A DNA stretch of 64,000 nucleotides from Streptomyces sp. NRRL F-525 (lineage in GTDB: Bacteria; Actinomycetota; Actinomycetes; Streptomycetales; Streptomycetaceae). The stretch lies in contig NZ_JNXE01000003.1 of the NCBI RefSeq assembly GCF_000716605.1, positions 372,001-436,000 on the forward strand, written 5' to 3'. Shown one piece after another: positions 8,032 to 15,383 of the stretch (within the stretch, counting starts at the first letter, position 1; each line of letters starts with the position of its first letter). The position numbers and the translations under genes are program-made. The notes under the pieces were generated by a model, which did not search any database, was not told the origin of the DNA, and was given only the letters and a program-made list of their open reading frames with translations.

Positions 8032-9258
8032 CTACGCGGCCAGTGCAGGCTGGCCGATCAGGGCGTCGATGGCGCCTCGCCCCTTGCCGCCGGCCTCCGG
8101 CATGAAGTGGGCGTAGTAGTCCAGGGTGATGGTCGGGCTCGAATGGCCGAGCCAGCGGGCCAGGGTGACGACGGACTCGCCCGCTTCGAGGATGATCGAG
8201 GCGTACGTGTGCCGGAGCACGTGGAAGCCGTCCTTGCGCGACGCCTTCCACCGCTCGCCCTTCTTACGCAAGGGGATGACGCCTGCGGCGGCCAGGGCCA
8301 GCTTCCACACCTCGACGTTGAAGATGTTCGCGCGCAGGGCGTTGCCGTACGTCGTGGTGATGACAAGCGGGAACTTCTTCGCCTCCCGTTCGGGCTCCGG
8401 ACCGCCCCACGGCAGCTCCACCTCGACCGCCGGGTACTCCATGAAGTACCGGGCCAGGGCCGCCGCGACCGACGGAGGCATGTCCACGACGCGGGTCTTG
8501 CCGCCCTTCGGCAAGGTGAAGTACAGACGCCCGCCAAGGAGTTGGACCTGCCGACGGATACGCAGGACTCCACGGGCGAAGTCGACGTCCTCCGGCGACA
8601 ACCCGAAGACCTCGCCCTGCCGCAGCCCGCAGCCCAGCGCGAGCACGACGGCGATGCGGTAGCGCGCGTTGATCGCATCCCGTACGCGCTGCGCGGTCTC
8701 CAGGGGCCAGGCTTCCCTCTGGTCCTCCGGCGCCTTGGGCCACCGCACGGACTTGGCCCGCATCGGATTGCGCACCAGACGCTTGTCGTCGATGGCGGTC
8801 TCGAAGATGTTCGAGAGCGAACCGAGGATCTGCCGGGCATATCGCGGCGAGCATTCGCTCTCCGGCGTGGCGATGTAGCCACGCAGTACCGCCGGGCTGA
8901 TGTCCCGCAGGGCAACGGTGCCCAGTTGAGGCTGGATGTGGAGGCGGACGCGTTCGTCGATGCGTTTGATCGTGCCGGGCGCACCGCGAACTCCCGTCTG
9001 CCAGAAGCGTGTTACGTAGTCGTCCAGCGTGATGGAGCCGTCGCGGGGATCGACGAACTCGCCGCGTTCGCTGTCGGTGCCGGCCCTGCGCAGCCACGCC
9101 TTGGCGTCTTCGAGCACGTCGAACGACTTGTCCCGGACACCCGGGATGCCGGCGACCCGGTACCTGGAGCCCTTGCCGTAGCGGGCGGTGCGTTCCCGCT
9201 TGCCGGTGTCGGGGTCCTTCTTTTTCTTGATCCAGCGGTCTTCTATGTAGCCGGCCAA
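8032..9258 (-). CDS. tyrosine recombinase / site-specific integrase
   Basis: The 408-residue protein has the standard layout: an N-terminal Arg/Lys-rich arm-binding region (~1-60), a SAM-like core-binding domain (~65-150) and a catalytic domain. Catalytic residues are visible: Arg in GCGLRQGE, HVLRH (His-x-x-Arg), the GHSS histidine, and the nucleophile Tyr in LDYYAHF. The start is a TTG (minus strand, 9258) with GAGGGAAG just upstream. It is 45 bp downstream of the excisionase gene in the same direction, the usual xis-int order of actinomycete integrative elements. The reading frame is intact, so the enzyme may be functional even though the element looks decayed. Confidence 0.93.
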   Translation of the reverse strand: MAGYIEDRWIKKKKDPDTGKRERTARYGKGSRYRVAGIPGVRDKSFDVLEDAKAWLRRAGTDSERGEFVDPRDGSITLDDYVTRFWQTGVRGAPGTIKRIDERVRLHIQPQLGTVALRDISPAVLRGYIATPESECSPRYARQILGSLSNIFETAIDDKRLVRNPMRAKSVRWPKAPEDQREAWPLETAQRVRDAINARYRIAVVLALGCGLRQGEVFGLSPEDVDFARGVLRIRRQVQLLGGRLYFTLPKGGKTRVVDMPPSVAAALARYFMEYPAVEVELPWGGPEPEREAKKFPLVITTTYGNALRANIFNVEVWKLALAAAGVIPLRKKGERWKASRKDGFHVLRHTYASIILEAGESVVTLARWLGHSSPTITLDYYAHFMPEAGGKGRGAIDALIGQPALAA

Positions 9259-9303
9259 ATACTTCCCTCGATGGCAGGTTGCGTACGGTGGGAGTCAGCC
9301 GGG

Positions 9304-9627
9304 TCAGGCGCCCGTGGCGTAGTCCGAGCGTTTCTGCGGTGCGGCGCCCAACGGGCTCAGAGTCGTGTTGGAGCGCGAGTCGGCGTGCTCCTGTTCTCGA
9401 ATCCAGGCGTCGAGCGCTTCTATTCGGTACATGACGCGACCACGCGGCCCCATCCGGAAACTGGGCGGGCCGCTTCGGCGATGCCGCCAGACATAGAGGG
9501 TGTGCGGGGACAGGCCGAGGTATTCGGCAGCATCTTTCACGCTCAGGAATGCCTGGCGCGTTGTGGGGGTGGCATCCGGAACTTGGATGGAACTCGGCTT
9601 CGGAGCAGAAGGCGGACGTGCAGGCAT
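9304..9627 (-). CDS. excisionase-like MerR/HTH_17 DNA-binding protein
   Basis: A 107-residue protein with a helix-turn-helix of the excisionase type at ~28-75: FLSVKDAAEYLGLSPHTLYVWRHR, then a wing ending RYRIEALDAWI-like (YRIEALDAWIREQE). Proteins of this kind bind near attachment sites and bias the adjacent integrase toward excision. N-terminal 25 and C-terminal 25 residues look disordered. Same strand and immediately upstream of the integrase, so probably co-transcribed. Confidence 0.88.
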   Translation of the reverse strand: MPARPPSAPKPSSIQVPDATPTTRQAFLSVKDAAEYLGLSPHTLYVWRHRRSGPPSFRMGPRGRVMYRIEALDAWIREQEHADSRSNTTLSPLGAAPQKRSDYATGA

Positions 9628-9741
9628 GGTTGGCCTCCGTGGGCGTGGCGCGGTGGTAGGTGTGGTCTGCCAGGCGGCGCGACATGGAAAGGGGCTCTCT
9701 CTGCCGGGCGCGGTCGGCGAACACCATCAATGGTGCGGAGG

Positions 9742-9768
9742 ATCCCCGGTTTCGGTAACCGGGGATCT
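9742..9768. promoter_or_regulatory. perfect 11-bp stem-loop upstream of xis
   Basis: GATCCCCGGTT (9742-9752) pairs with AACCGGGGATC (9758-9768) across a 5-nt loop. It lies between the excisionase start and the NUDIX remnant and could be a terminator for one or an operator for the other. Confidence 0.5.
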
Positions 9769-10100
9769 CGTGCACTGGCGCACGCCCTCCGGGAAACTCG
9801 ACCAAGGCGAACCCATCCCCATGGAGCGGCCCGCCAACTGCAGGAGGAGACCGGTATCACCGTCGACCCGAGCAAGCTTCGGCTCGTTCAGGTTGTACAG
9901 CACCGCCAGGACGGCGAAGTGGAGCGCATCGGCTTCTTCGTCGAAGCTGTCGAGTGGGCGGGGGACCCAGCAACACCGAACCGGAGAAGTGCATGGCACT
10001 GACCTGGTTCACCGTCCACGACCTGCCCAGCAACATCATGGAATACCCAGAGGCCAGCCTGCGCGGATACTTGGACGAGTCCGACAACCTTTCTCACTGA
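9769..10100 (+). pseudogene. NUDIX hydrolase remnant, 5'-truncated and twice frameshifted
   Basis: Three reading frames read in turn give one NUDIX protein: PSGKLDQGEPIP (frame of 9770), then AARQLQEETGITVDPSKLRLVQ...FFVEAVEWAGDP, then LTWFTVHDLPSNIMEYPEASL...ESDNLSH and a TGA at 10098-10100. The NUDIX box G-x5-E-x7-RxLxEExG is recognisable, interrupted by a shift near 9825 and a second near 9972. The N-terminal ~40 residues of a normal family member are missing and the sequence begins right after the stem-loop at 9742-9768. It cannot encode a working enzyme unless frameshifting occurs twice. Confidence 0.8.
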
Positions 10101-10143
10101 GCACGCCTGGTCGCAGTAACCCCAGATTGACGCCCCCGGCCTT

Positions 10144-10194
10144 CTGAGAGACTGCAGTTGACGTAACAGATTCGTCGACTGCCGCCTCTCTCAG
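10144..10194. promoter_or_regulatory. long imperfect inverted repeat
   Basis: Arm 10144-10163 (CTGAGAGACTGCAG...) pairs with 10173-10194 (...CTGCCGCCTCTCTCAG) with one G-T pair and a two-base bulge. It lies after the NUDIX remnant and before the small gene at 10245; it may be a terminator or a recombination-related hairpin. Confidence 0.45.
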
Positions 10195-10244
10195 AGTGAC
10201 CACGGCCTTGGAGCGGGCCCGGATTCTTCATGGGAGACCTGCAC

Positions 10245-10772
10245 GTGACCGCCGAGCACTCGCCCCGTTCCACCACCGCCACGAAGCACCCCCACATGTG
10301 GGTTGTCGCCGCCGAGATCGCCGTCGAGGATGCCGTTGCCCGTGTAGCGGACTCCCGTGGCTCCTTCAACGCAAAGGTCGAGCAGCGCATCGACGCCCTT
10401 GACACGTACTGCAAGGGCTGCCGTCGTCCCTTCGCCGAAGTTACTGGCGAAGACGGTGAAGCCCTCGTCGACAACCAGTACTTGATCGACGGGAACCAGT
10501 CCGTGCGTACGAAACGCAAGCCCGCCCCAACTCCGCCTCCGGGCGCGAAACATCGCGCAGCCCCCACCTCGCCGACCAGGATGGCGCGGAGGGTTGAAGC
10601 GGTGGCATCAGACCGGAGGGGGCGGAAGAGACCGCCGGGGCGGTTTCACGGCTCTGGCCGCTGTGCGGCTGATCGCGGGCGCATGGATTCCGAGCATGGG
10701 AAAGATGCCTCTCCAGTCGGGATGCCCGACGGCCGAGGCCTGTCCGCCAAGGGCGCGAGTGCCGGCCGCTGA
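10245..10772 (+). CDS. hypothetical protein of the integrated element
   Basis: No family recognised with certainty. The first ~95 residues look like real coding sequence: HPHMWVVAAEIAVEDAV, a CxxC pair in YCKGCRRPF, then VDNQYLIDGNQSVRTKRK, a pattern seen in small proteins of actinomycete mobile elements. The remaining ~80 residues are Arg/Gly/Pro-rich with no pattern, so the true C-terminus has probably been lost and the frame now runs into unrelated DNA. GTG 10245 is favoured because GGGAG lies 8 nt upstream; an ATG at 10230 is in frame. From 10773 to 11022 I see nothing except the direct repeat at 10829-10843. Confidence 0.5.
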   Translation: MTAEHSPRSTTATKHPHMWVVAAEIAVEDAVARVADSRGSFNAKVEQRIDALDTYCKGCRRPFAEVTGEDGEALVDNQYLIDGNQSVRTKRKPAPTPPPGAKHRAAPTSPTRMARRVEAVASDRRGRKRPPGRFHGSGRCAADRGRMDSEHGKDASPVGMPDGRGLSAKGASAGR

Positions 10773-10828
10773 GAAAGCTTCCGACGTGGAGCCTGTGGAT
10801 GGCTTTTGGCGCCACGGCCTTCCCTTGG

Positions 10829-10843
10829 GTAGCCAACTTCCCT
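10829..10843. repeat. candidate attR core (15-bp direct repeat, right copy)
   Basis: GTAGCCAACTTCCCT, identical to 7943-7957, placing int, xis, the NUDIX remnant and the small gene between the copies. Confidence 0.5.
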
Positions 10844-11022
10844 CACCGGCGGGCGTATTGCCTCGGACCGGCATTGGTGGCGGGTGTCTTGCGCGTCCTC
10901 AACTGACCGGCGGCGTCGGTGCTTCCGGCCCGCAACGGCCGAAGTGCCGCCGCCGTAGGGCCGCCTGGCCTGCGCCCTGCTGCGCCGCCGCGATCATGTC
11001 AGCGTCCGGCCGACACCTTGGT

Positions 11023-12645
11023 TCACCGCTGGGCGCTGTCGCGGACGTGATGCTCCAGGTTGGTCCACCAGCCCGAAAGGTCTCGGGCCGGCATACCCCG
11101 AGTCTCGAGCTCGGCCACCAGGCGGGTGAGGAGCTCAAGCTCGTCTCCCATGGCGAAGGCGTACACGAGGCGCTTGAGCACCTCGCGCTGGTCGATTGTG
11201 CCGTGCGCGGCGTGGACGTGCTGGTGGAACACGGCACGCCAGTAGGTTTCCGGGCTGCGACCCCCGATGTGTCCAAGTGCGTGGACGGCCGCGAGCGCGA
11301 CCGCCCGGGGAACGCCCCGTGCGAGGGTGAGGCCCGCGACGACGGCGCGCTGGTCGGGTCCTCCGAGAACGCGCAGGGCGTGCAGTATCGGGATGGCGCG
11401 GTCCCCGGTACGCAGGTCCCCGACTCGGCGCAGGTCGGCGGCCAGCGCGGAGGCGACCTGGCGTCCGTAAGGGCTGGCGCGCAGCATCATCGCCGTGTAA
11501 AGCCGGACGTCGGCCACCGGGTGGTGGAGGAGATCGTCGATCAGAGTGCCCAGGAGGGTTGCTGCCGGTCCATGTCCTGTGTCGTCAAGACGCCCCAGGA
11601 CGCGGGAGACGGTGATCACGGCCGTGGCCGGGTCGGTCAGCGAACCGTGCGTCACGATGGCGTTGAGGGCGAAACCGCGCTCGGCCGCCGAAGTGGTGAG
11701 GCGGGCACGGTGAGCTGCAGACAGCGGCAATCGGTGCAGTAGTACCGCTGCGGCTTCCACTGCGGAAGGCGGCTGGGAGAGGTGCGGGCCGGTCAGGACA
11801 CCGTCCACCACGTCCACCAGCGTCCGGGTCTGCTCGGCGGTGAAGTGGCGCTTGCGGGTCTTTCGCGCAGCAGCGAGCAGGGCTCCGTAGCCGGTGTCGG
11901 CGGTCGTAGGGTCTGTGAGCTGGCGCAGTACGGCACGCCCGGCGTCAGGATGCGGGCTGCCGTCCAGCGCGCACACCGTCTCGATCAGGCCGACGTGCTC
12001 GGGTTGCTGCGCGACGTCAGCGCACACGGCGACGGCCTCAGGTCCCCACAGCGGGTCGGCCAGGAGCCTGCTGAGGGCTTCGAAGCGGCGCATCCAGGCG
12101 GTGCCGCCGGCTACCACGGTCTCCTCGAGCAACCGCTGCACAACCGCACGACGGACACGGCCCGGAAAGACCTGTCCGCCTTCGTAGGCAGCCCATCGCG
12201 TCAGGTCGTCCCAGTCGGTGCCGGTGAGGACTCCTCCGTCCAGGATCCGGGCGAGCAATTGCTCCACGCGAGGCCCGGGGCTTGTCGAGGGATTGCTGCC
12301 GCGGTCCGCGCGCAGGAACGCCGCCGCCGTCATGCCTCCCTCGTGGCGGGCTATGGTCTGGATCGGCGCCAGCAGGTGGCAGGCGCTCAGACCGAGCACG
12401 TCCTCGTAGCGGCGGACGGCTGAGGCCGGCACCGGGACCAGGCCGTTCTCCCAGCGCGACAGGGAACTGGGAGAGACACCAGTGGTGTGACGGCGGTCCT
12501 CGCGATAAGCGCGGGCGAAGCCCACCAGCTGCCGCAGCGCCGGATCAGCATGGCACAGCCGGTGGGAACGCAACAGCCAGCCTGCCCGCACCTGCCATGG
12601 TGTCCAGCCGATGACCGCAGGCACGGCCGGGACCGTATGCGTCAT
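11023..12645 (-). CDS. XRE-type helix-turn-helix protein with long helical-repeat tail
   Basis: The 540-residue protein starts MTHTVPAVPAVIG. Residues ~20-85 form an XRE/Cro-type helix-turn-helix (QLVGFARAYREDRRHTTGVSPSSLSRWENGLVPVPASAVRRYEDVLGL). The next ~430 residues are almost all helical, rich in Ala/Leu/Arg with repeated short helices (e.g. AVALAAVHALGHIGGRSPETYW) that resemble HEAT or TPR-like repeats; no enzyme motif is visible. ATG 12645 follows a G-rich site; the open frame extends 54 codons further upstream but with poor composition. Divergent from the small secreted protein gene 260 bp away. It may sense a peptide or partner through the tail, which is inference. Confidence 0.75.
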   Translation of the reverse strand: MTHTVPAVPAVIGWTPWQVRAGWLLRSHRLCHADPALRQLVGFARAYREDRRHTTGVSPSSLSRWENGLVPVPASAVRRYEDVLGLSACHLLAPIQTIARHEGGMTAAAFLRADRGSNPSTSPGPRVEQLLARILDGGVLTGTDWDDLTRWAAYEGGQVFPGRVRRAVVQRLLEETVVAGGTAWMRRFEALSRLLADPLWGPEAVAVCADVAQQPEHVGLIETVCALDGSPHPDAGRAVLRQLTDPTTADTGYGALLAAARKTRKRHFTAEQTRTLVDVVDGVLTGPHLSQPPSAVEAAAVLLHRLPLSAAHRARLTTSAAERGFALNAIVTHGSLTDPATAVITVSRVLGRLDDTGHGPAATLLGTLIDDLLHHPVADVRLYTAMMLRASPYGRQVASALAADLRRVGDLRTGDRAIPILHALRVLGGPDQRAVVAGLTLARGVPRAVALAAVHALGHIGGRSPETYWRAVFHQHVHAAHGTIDQREVLKRLVYAFAMGDELELLTRLVAELETRGMPARDLSGWWTNLEHHVRDSAQR

Positions 12646-12903
12646 GTTCGCCCCCACCTGTGCCTGACCAAAGTCACTCCACTTTGGACCTGCTGTCCCC
12701 GCGGCGGTGAGACCGATTCCGGACACGGCGGACACGCTAGGCATCCCGAAGAGACCCAAAGAATGGGCACTAGCAGAGAGAAGGAGCGGTCGCAACCGCT
12801 GTTGCACGGGCGTCGGCGGCCTGGAACACGGCGGCCAGAGGGCGGGCGGCCCGCCTACAAAGGGGACTACTCAATAAACCCGCCCACCGGGACAGAGGTC
12901 AAC

Positions 12904-13215
12904 ATGCTGAAGCTTCCCCGCATCCGTCGGGCTGTGGCAGCTGCCGCAGCCATCGCCGCCTTGAGCAGTACAGGGGTGGCCCTCGCTACTCCCGCTCAGG
13001 CCAGCGGCGCCTCCACCAGCGGTGCGTCCGTGTACTCGGACCAGTGGGAGAACGGCTACCGCGGGTACGTATCCGGGGGCGTGGTCCTGATCTGCTGGGC
13101 CGATGGCGTGTGGTCCAACGGGACCAACCGCTGGTTCGCCGTCTACTACGGCTCCGGCTCGGGATTCATCAACGCCAACCTCGTGAGCGGTCAGTACACC
13201 GTTGGAGCGTGCTGA
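12904..13215 (+). CDS. small secreted protein of unknown function
   Basis: A 103-residue product with a clear signal peptide: RIRR n-region, Ala-rich core and a TPAQA-S cleavage region near residue 33. The mature part (~70 residues) is rich in Gly, Ser, Tyr and Trp, with two Cys (LICWADG and the final residue Cys) that could form one disulfide, and a beta-rich pattern like YRGYVSGGVVLICW...WFAVYYGSGSGFINANLV, reminiscent of small SH3-like secreted domains of actinobacteria. AGAGG lies upstream of ATG 12904. It is divergent from the XRE protein and followed by a terminator. No function assigned. Confidence 0.75.
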   Translation: MLKLPRIRRAVAAAAAIAALSSTGVALATPAQASGASTSGASVYSDQWENGYRGYVSGGVVLICWADGVWSNGTNRWFAVYYGSGSGFINANLVSGQYTVGAC

Positions 13216-13242
13216 AGCACCGTGCATGACGGTCCATTAGCA

Positions 13243-13279
13243 GGCGGCAGCACGCGTCGGGGGTAGGCGTGCTGCCGCC
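13243..13279 (+). terminator. terminator after the small secreted protein gene
   Basis: Perfect 13-bp inverted repeat, arms 13243-13255 (GGCGGCAGCACGC) and 13267-13279, loop 11 nt. It lies only 26 bp before the next start codon, so the membrane protein gene downstream either has a promoter in this gap or depends on read-through. Confidence 0.75.
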
Positions 13280-13304
13280 GCCCTCCTCCTCATGGAGAGG
13301 CCGG

Positions 13305-13772
13305 ATGTCGCAACAGCCGCCAGACCGCACCGAGCAGAATCTGAGCATGGCCGACAACATGCTGGGCCGGGAACTCGTGCGGCATGACACAAAAGCCAGT
13401 CTGCTCATCGCAGTCGACGGGGGCGTCTTGGCCCTGGTCGCGGCCATCACTCATAACGAAGAGCTGGGTTGGGACGTACGCCTGCCGGGGACATTCGGGC
13501 TCGCCGTTTTGGCCGCGTCCATACCGATCTTGCTTCTCTCAATCAGGCCAGTCTTAGACGACCAAGCCGGAGAAGGGTGGGAACTATGGTCGGATTTGGA
13601 TCGCGATAACCTCATGGTTCATATGAGGACGGATCGGCGCCCAGAGCGTGTCCTCTTTCTCTCGCGGATCGTCCGCCGCAAGTTCCGGCAACTGCGGCTC
13701 GCCGTTGACCTCCTGATCACCGGGTTGCTCCTCTTGGCCGTCGCCGCGTTCACCGCAGCAGTGGGGCGTTGA
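13305..13772 (+). CDS. Pycsar-effector-like membrane protein (PycTM / DUF5706 type), no cyclase nearby
   Basis: A 155-residue protein. After ~30 polar residues comes the characteristic HDTKASLLIAVDGGVLALVAAI, then a second membrane segment (TFGLAVLAASIPILLLSI), a charged cytoplasmic stretch of ~55 residues (WELWSDLDRDNLMVHMRTD...), and a final membrane helix (LAVDLLITGLLLLAVAAFTAAV). The 'DTKAS' start into the first helix and this layout match the PycTM effectors of Pycsar anti-phage systems, which perforate the inner membrane when bound to cCMP/cUMP. No pyrimidine cyclase gene is present nearby. ATG 13305 has GGAGAGG upstream. Family call is from memory of the pattern. Confidence 0.65.
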   Translation: MSQQPPDRTEQNLSMADNMLGRELVRHDTKASLLIAVDGGVLALVAAITHNEELGWDVRLPGTFGLAVLAASIPILLLSIRPVLDDQAGEGWELWSDLDRDNLMVHMRTDRRPERVLFLSRIVRRKFRQLRLAVDLLITGLLLLAVAAFTAAVGR

Positions 13773-14013
13773 GGTAAGTCGCAGGTACGCTCCGCCGACA
13801 GCAACGCGCCTCTACTGAACGGTAGTTGGTGCGATCCAGCAGAGGCTGAGACCGGCAAGCAATGGCGGCCATCCCATCGACGGCGCAGCAGGAAGCCCGC
13901 GATGGGGCGAGGTCGTCATCCCTCTGGTACCGAACCGGATCGAACGTGAATCTGGTTGTGCGCTGCCCGTGTCACTGAACCATAAGACGGGCGGCCTTCC
14001 ACGCGCTGGCCAA

Positions 14014-14500
14014 CTACTCGTAAGCAGTCTGGAATCCGGGGGCGCGGGTGCGCCCCGGTAATCCGGCCTCCGCGACGCTCTTGACCGCAGGGACATCGAG
14101 TGCGAGGAGTGCCATCACCCGCTCCAACTCTGTGATGAAGTCGCCTACTGTCCGGGCGTGGTGGAACAGTGGCCGCCGTACGCCTCCATCATCTCCAAGA
14201 CCTCGCTGTGCCCCGGATCGGTCTCCCGTATAGCGCCCACAGTGCCTCCAGTTCGAAGTCCGACACAACAAGCAGACGGGCCAAGAACCTTTGGGCCTCC
14301 CCGTCGGCATGGTCCACGATCCGGCCGATCACGTTCGCCGCGATCCGGAAGGTGACGCCGGCCAGGACGTAAGGTTCGCCTTCCCCACGGCCTGCGCCAC
14401 TTCGGCGGCCGGCCGAGAAGGCCGTGGAGCCGGGCATCCTGGAGTCACCGCAGATCACCAGGCAGACACGCGGATGATCCACATGCTGTCGCTTCGTCAC
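14014..14500 (-). pseudogene. unknown helical protein, broken by two frameshifts
   Basis: On the minus strand three frames read in turn give one plausible protein: VTFRIAANVIGRIVDHADGE...FELEALWALYG, then DPGHSEVLEMMEAYGGH, then LFHHARTVGDFITELERVMALLALDVPAV...FQTAYE and the stop at 14014-14016. The joins fall near 14225 and 14165. Each frame alone is short and ends in noise, while the joined reading has good helical composition. I do not recognise the family. It lies next to a transposase fragment. The sequence 13773-14013 holds no convincing gene. Confidence 0.55.
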
Positions 14501-14595
14501 ACCGTCAGGATGCGCACCCGCATCGGCCTTACTGATCGTTTCGGAATGAGTTGCGGGCCTCGTGCTCGACGATCTTGGTCATCAGGGTGTCTCGG

Positions 14596-14874
14596 GTGCG
14601 TGCTGATCTTGTCCCTGACGACCTGTGGAAGCGGATGGCTCCGCTTCTGCCACCCGCTCCCGAACGGCGCCATCACCGCCCCGGGCGGTTACCCGTTCCC
14701 AACAGAGTGGCGCCGGCTGGTGTGATGTATGTGCTGCGGACCGGTGTCGCGTGGCGTGATGTCCCTGTGGAGACGGTGGGCTGCTACGGAGTGACGTCCT
14801 GGCGCCGGCTGAGGGACTGGACCGAGGTCGTCGTGTGGCCGCAGCCCGAGCACGGCCCAGCCGATACCGAGTAG
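14596..14874 (+). pseudogene. IS5-type transposase, N-terminal fragment
   Basis: Translation from GTG 14596 gives VRADLVPDDLWKRMAPLLPP, GRLPVPNRVAPAGVMYVLRTGVAWRDVP, then TSWRRLRDWTEVVVW, the N-terminal winged-helix region of IS5-family (DUF4096-type) transposases. The catalytic DDE domain is absent: the match ends near 14850 and the frame stops at 14874. It is a dead remnant marking past insertion next to the frameshifted gene at 14014-14500. No terminal inverted repeats could be paired. Confidence 0.85.
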
Positions 14875-14882
14875 CGGGGACC

Positions 14883-15269
14883 TCAGTCGCCGGGGGTGAC
14901 CGGCCCGGTGTCGGTGTCGGTGTCGAGTGCGTCGAGCACCGCGTCGCCGTTCGCCCTCGCCCACTCGGTCAGTGTGTGGATCGGGTCGATCAACGTCGCC
15001 CCGAGCGGGGTGAGTTCGTACTCGACGCGGGGTGGCGCCTCGGCATAGGCGTAGCGGTGGACGAGTCCGTGGGCCTCCAGGCGGCGGAGGGTCTGGGTGA
15101 GCATCTTGCGGGAGATGCCGCCGATCAGCTCGACCAACTCGCCATGGCGCACGGGGCCCTTGCTGAGGCCGGCGAGCACGACCACCGTCCACTTGTCGGC
15201 GATCAGCTCGACCGTCAGACGCGCCGGGCAGTCCGCGAGAAACGGATCGCCGGTACCGAAACCGCTCAT
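14883..15269 (-). CDS. HxlR family transcriptional regulator
   Basis: A 128-residue winged-helix regulator: the start contains the conserved cysteine of ADCPARLTVELIADKW, and the core GISRKMLTQTLRRLEAHGLVHR is the recognition helix of HxlR/MarR-like proteins, followed by the wing PRVEYELTPLG. HxlR proteins often sense electrophiles or oxidants via that N-terminal cysteine. It is divergent from the quinone-reductase-like gene at 15384 with a 114-bp shared promoter gap, so that gene is its likely target. Confidence 0.9.
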   Translation of the reverse strand: MSGFGTGDPFLADCPARLTVELIADKWTVVVLAGLSKGPVRHGELVELIGGISRKMLTQTLRRLEAHGLVHRYAYAEAPPRVEYELTPLGATLIDPIHTLTEWARANGDAVLDALDTDTDTGPVTPGD

Positions 15270-15383
15270 GGTGCCACGGTACCCGCCGAGGCACCTGCCG
15301 GTTCCTATCGGAAACCTAGCCTGGGTTCTCTCCTCCTTTTCCACCCCCCCCTTCCCCTTTCCCCTTTCAAAGCCAGGAGAGTC

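Larger units (their letters stand above)
7943..10843. mobile_element. putative degraded integrative element (int-xis)
   Basis: Bounded by a 15-bp direct repeat at 7943-7957 and 10829-10843, and containing a tyrosine integrase, an excisionase, a frameshifted NUDIX remnant and one small unknown gene. No replication, transfer or phage structural genes remain, so it looks like a remnant rather than an active element. The boundaries rest only on the direct repeat and could be wrong; neighbouring accessory DNA to 14.9 kb may belong to the same island. Confidence 0.5.

Noticed and set aside
12646..12807. 54-codon extension of the XRE protein
   Set aside because: Low-complexity composition and no RBS; ATG 12645 is better.
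13773..14013. Minus-strand frame at 13812-14096 as a gene
   Set aside because: Ser/Pro/Arg-rich, no domain and no RBS; overlaps a better frame for the pseudogene.
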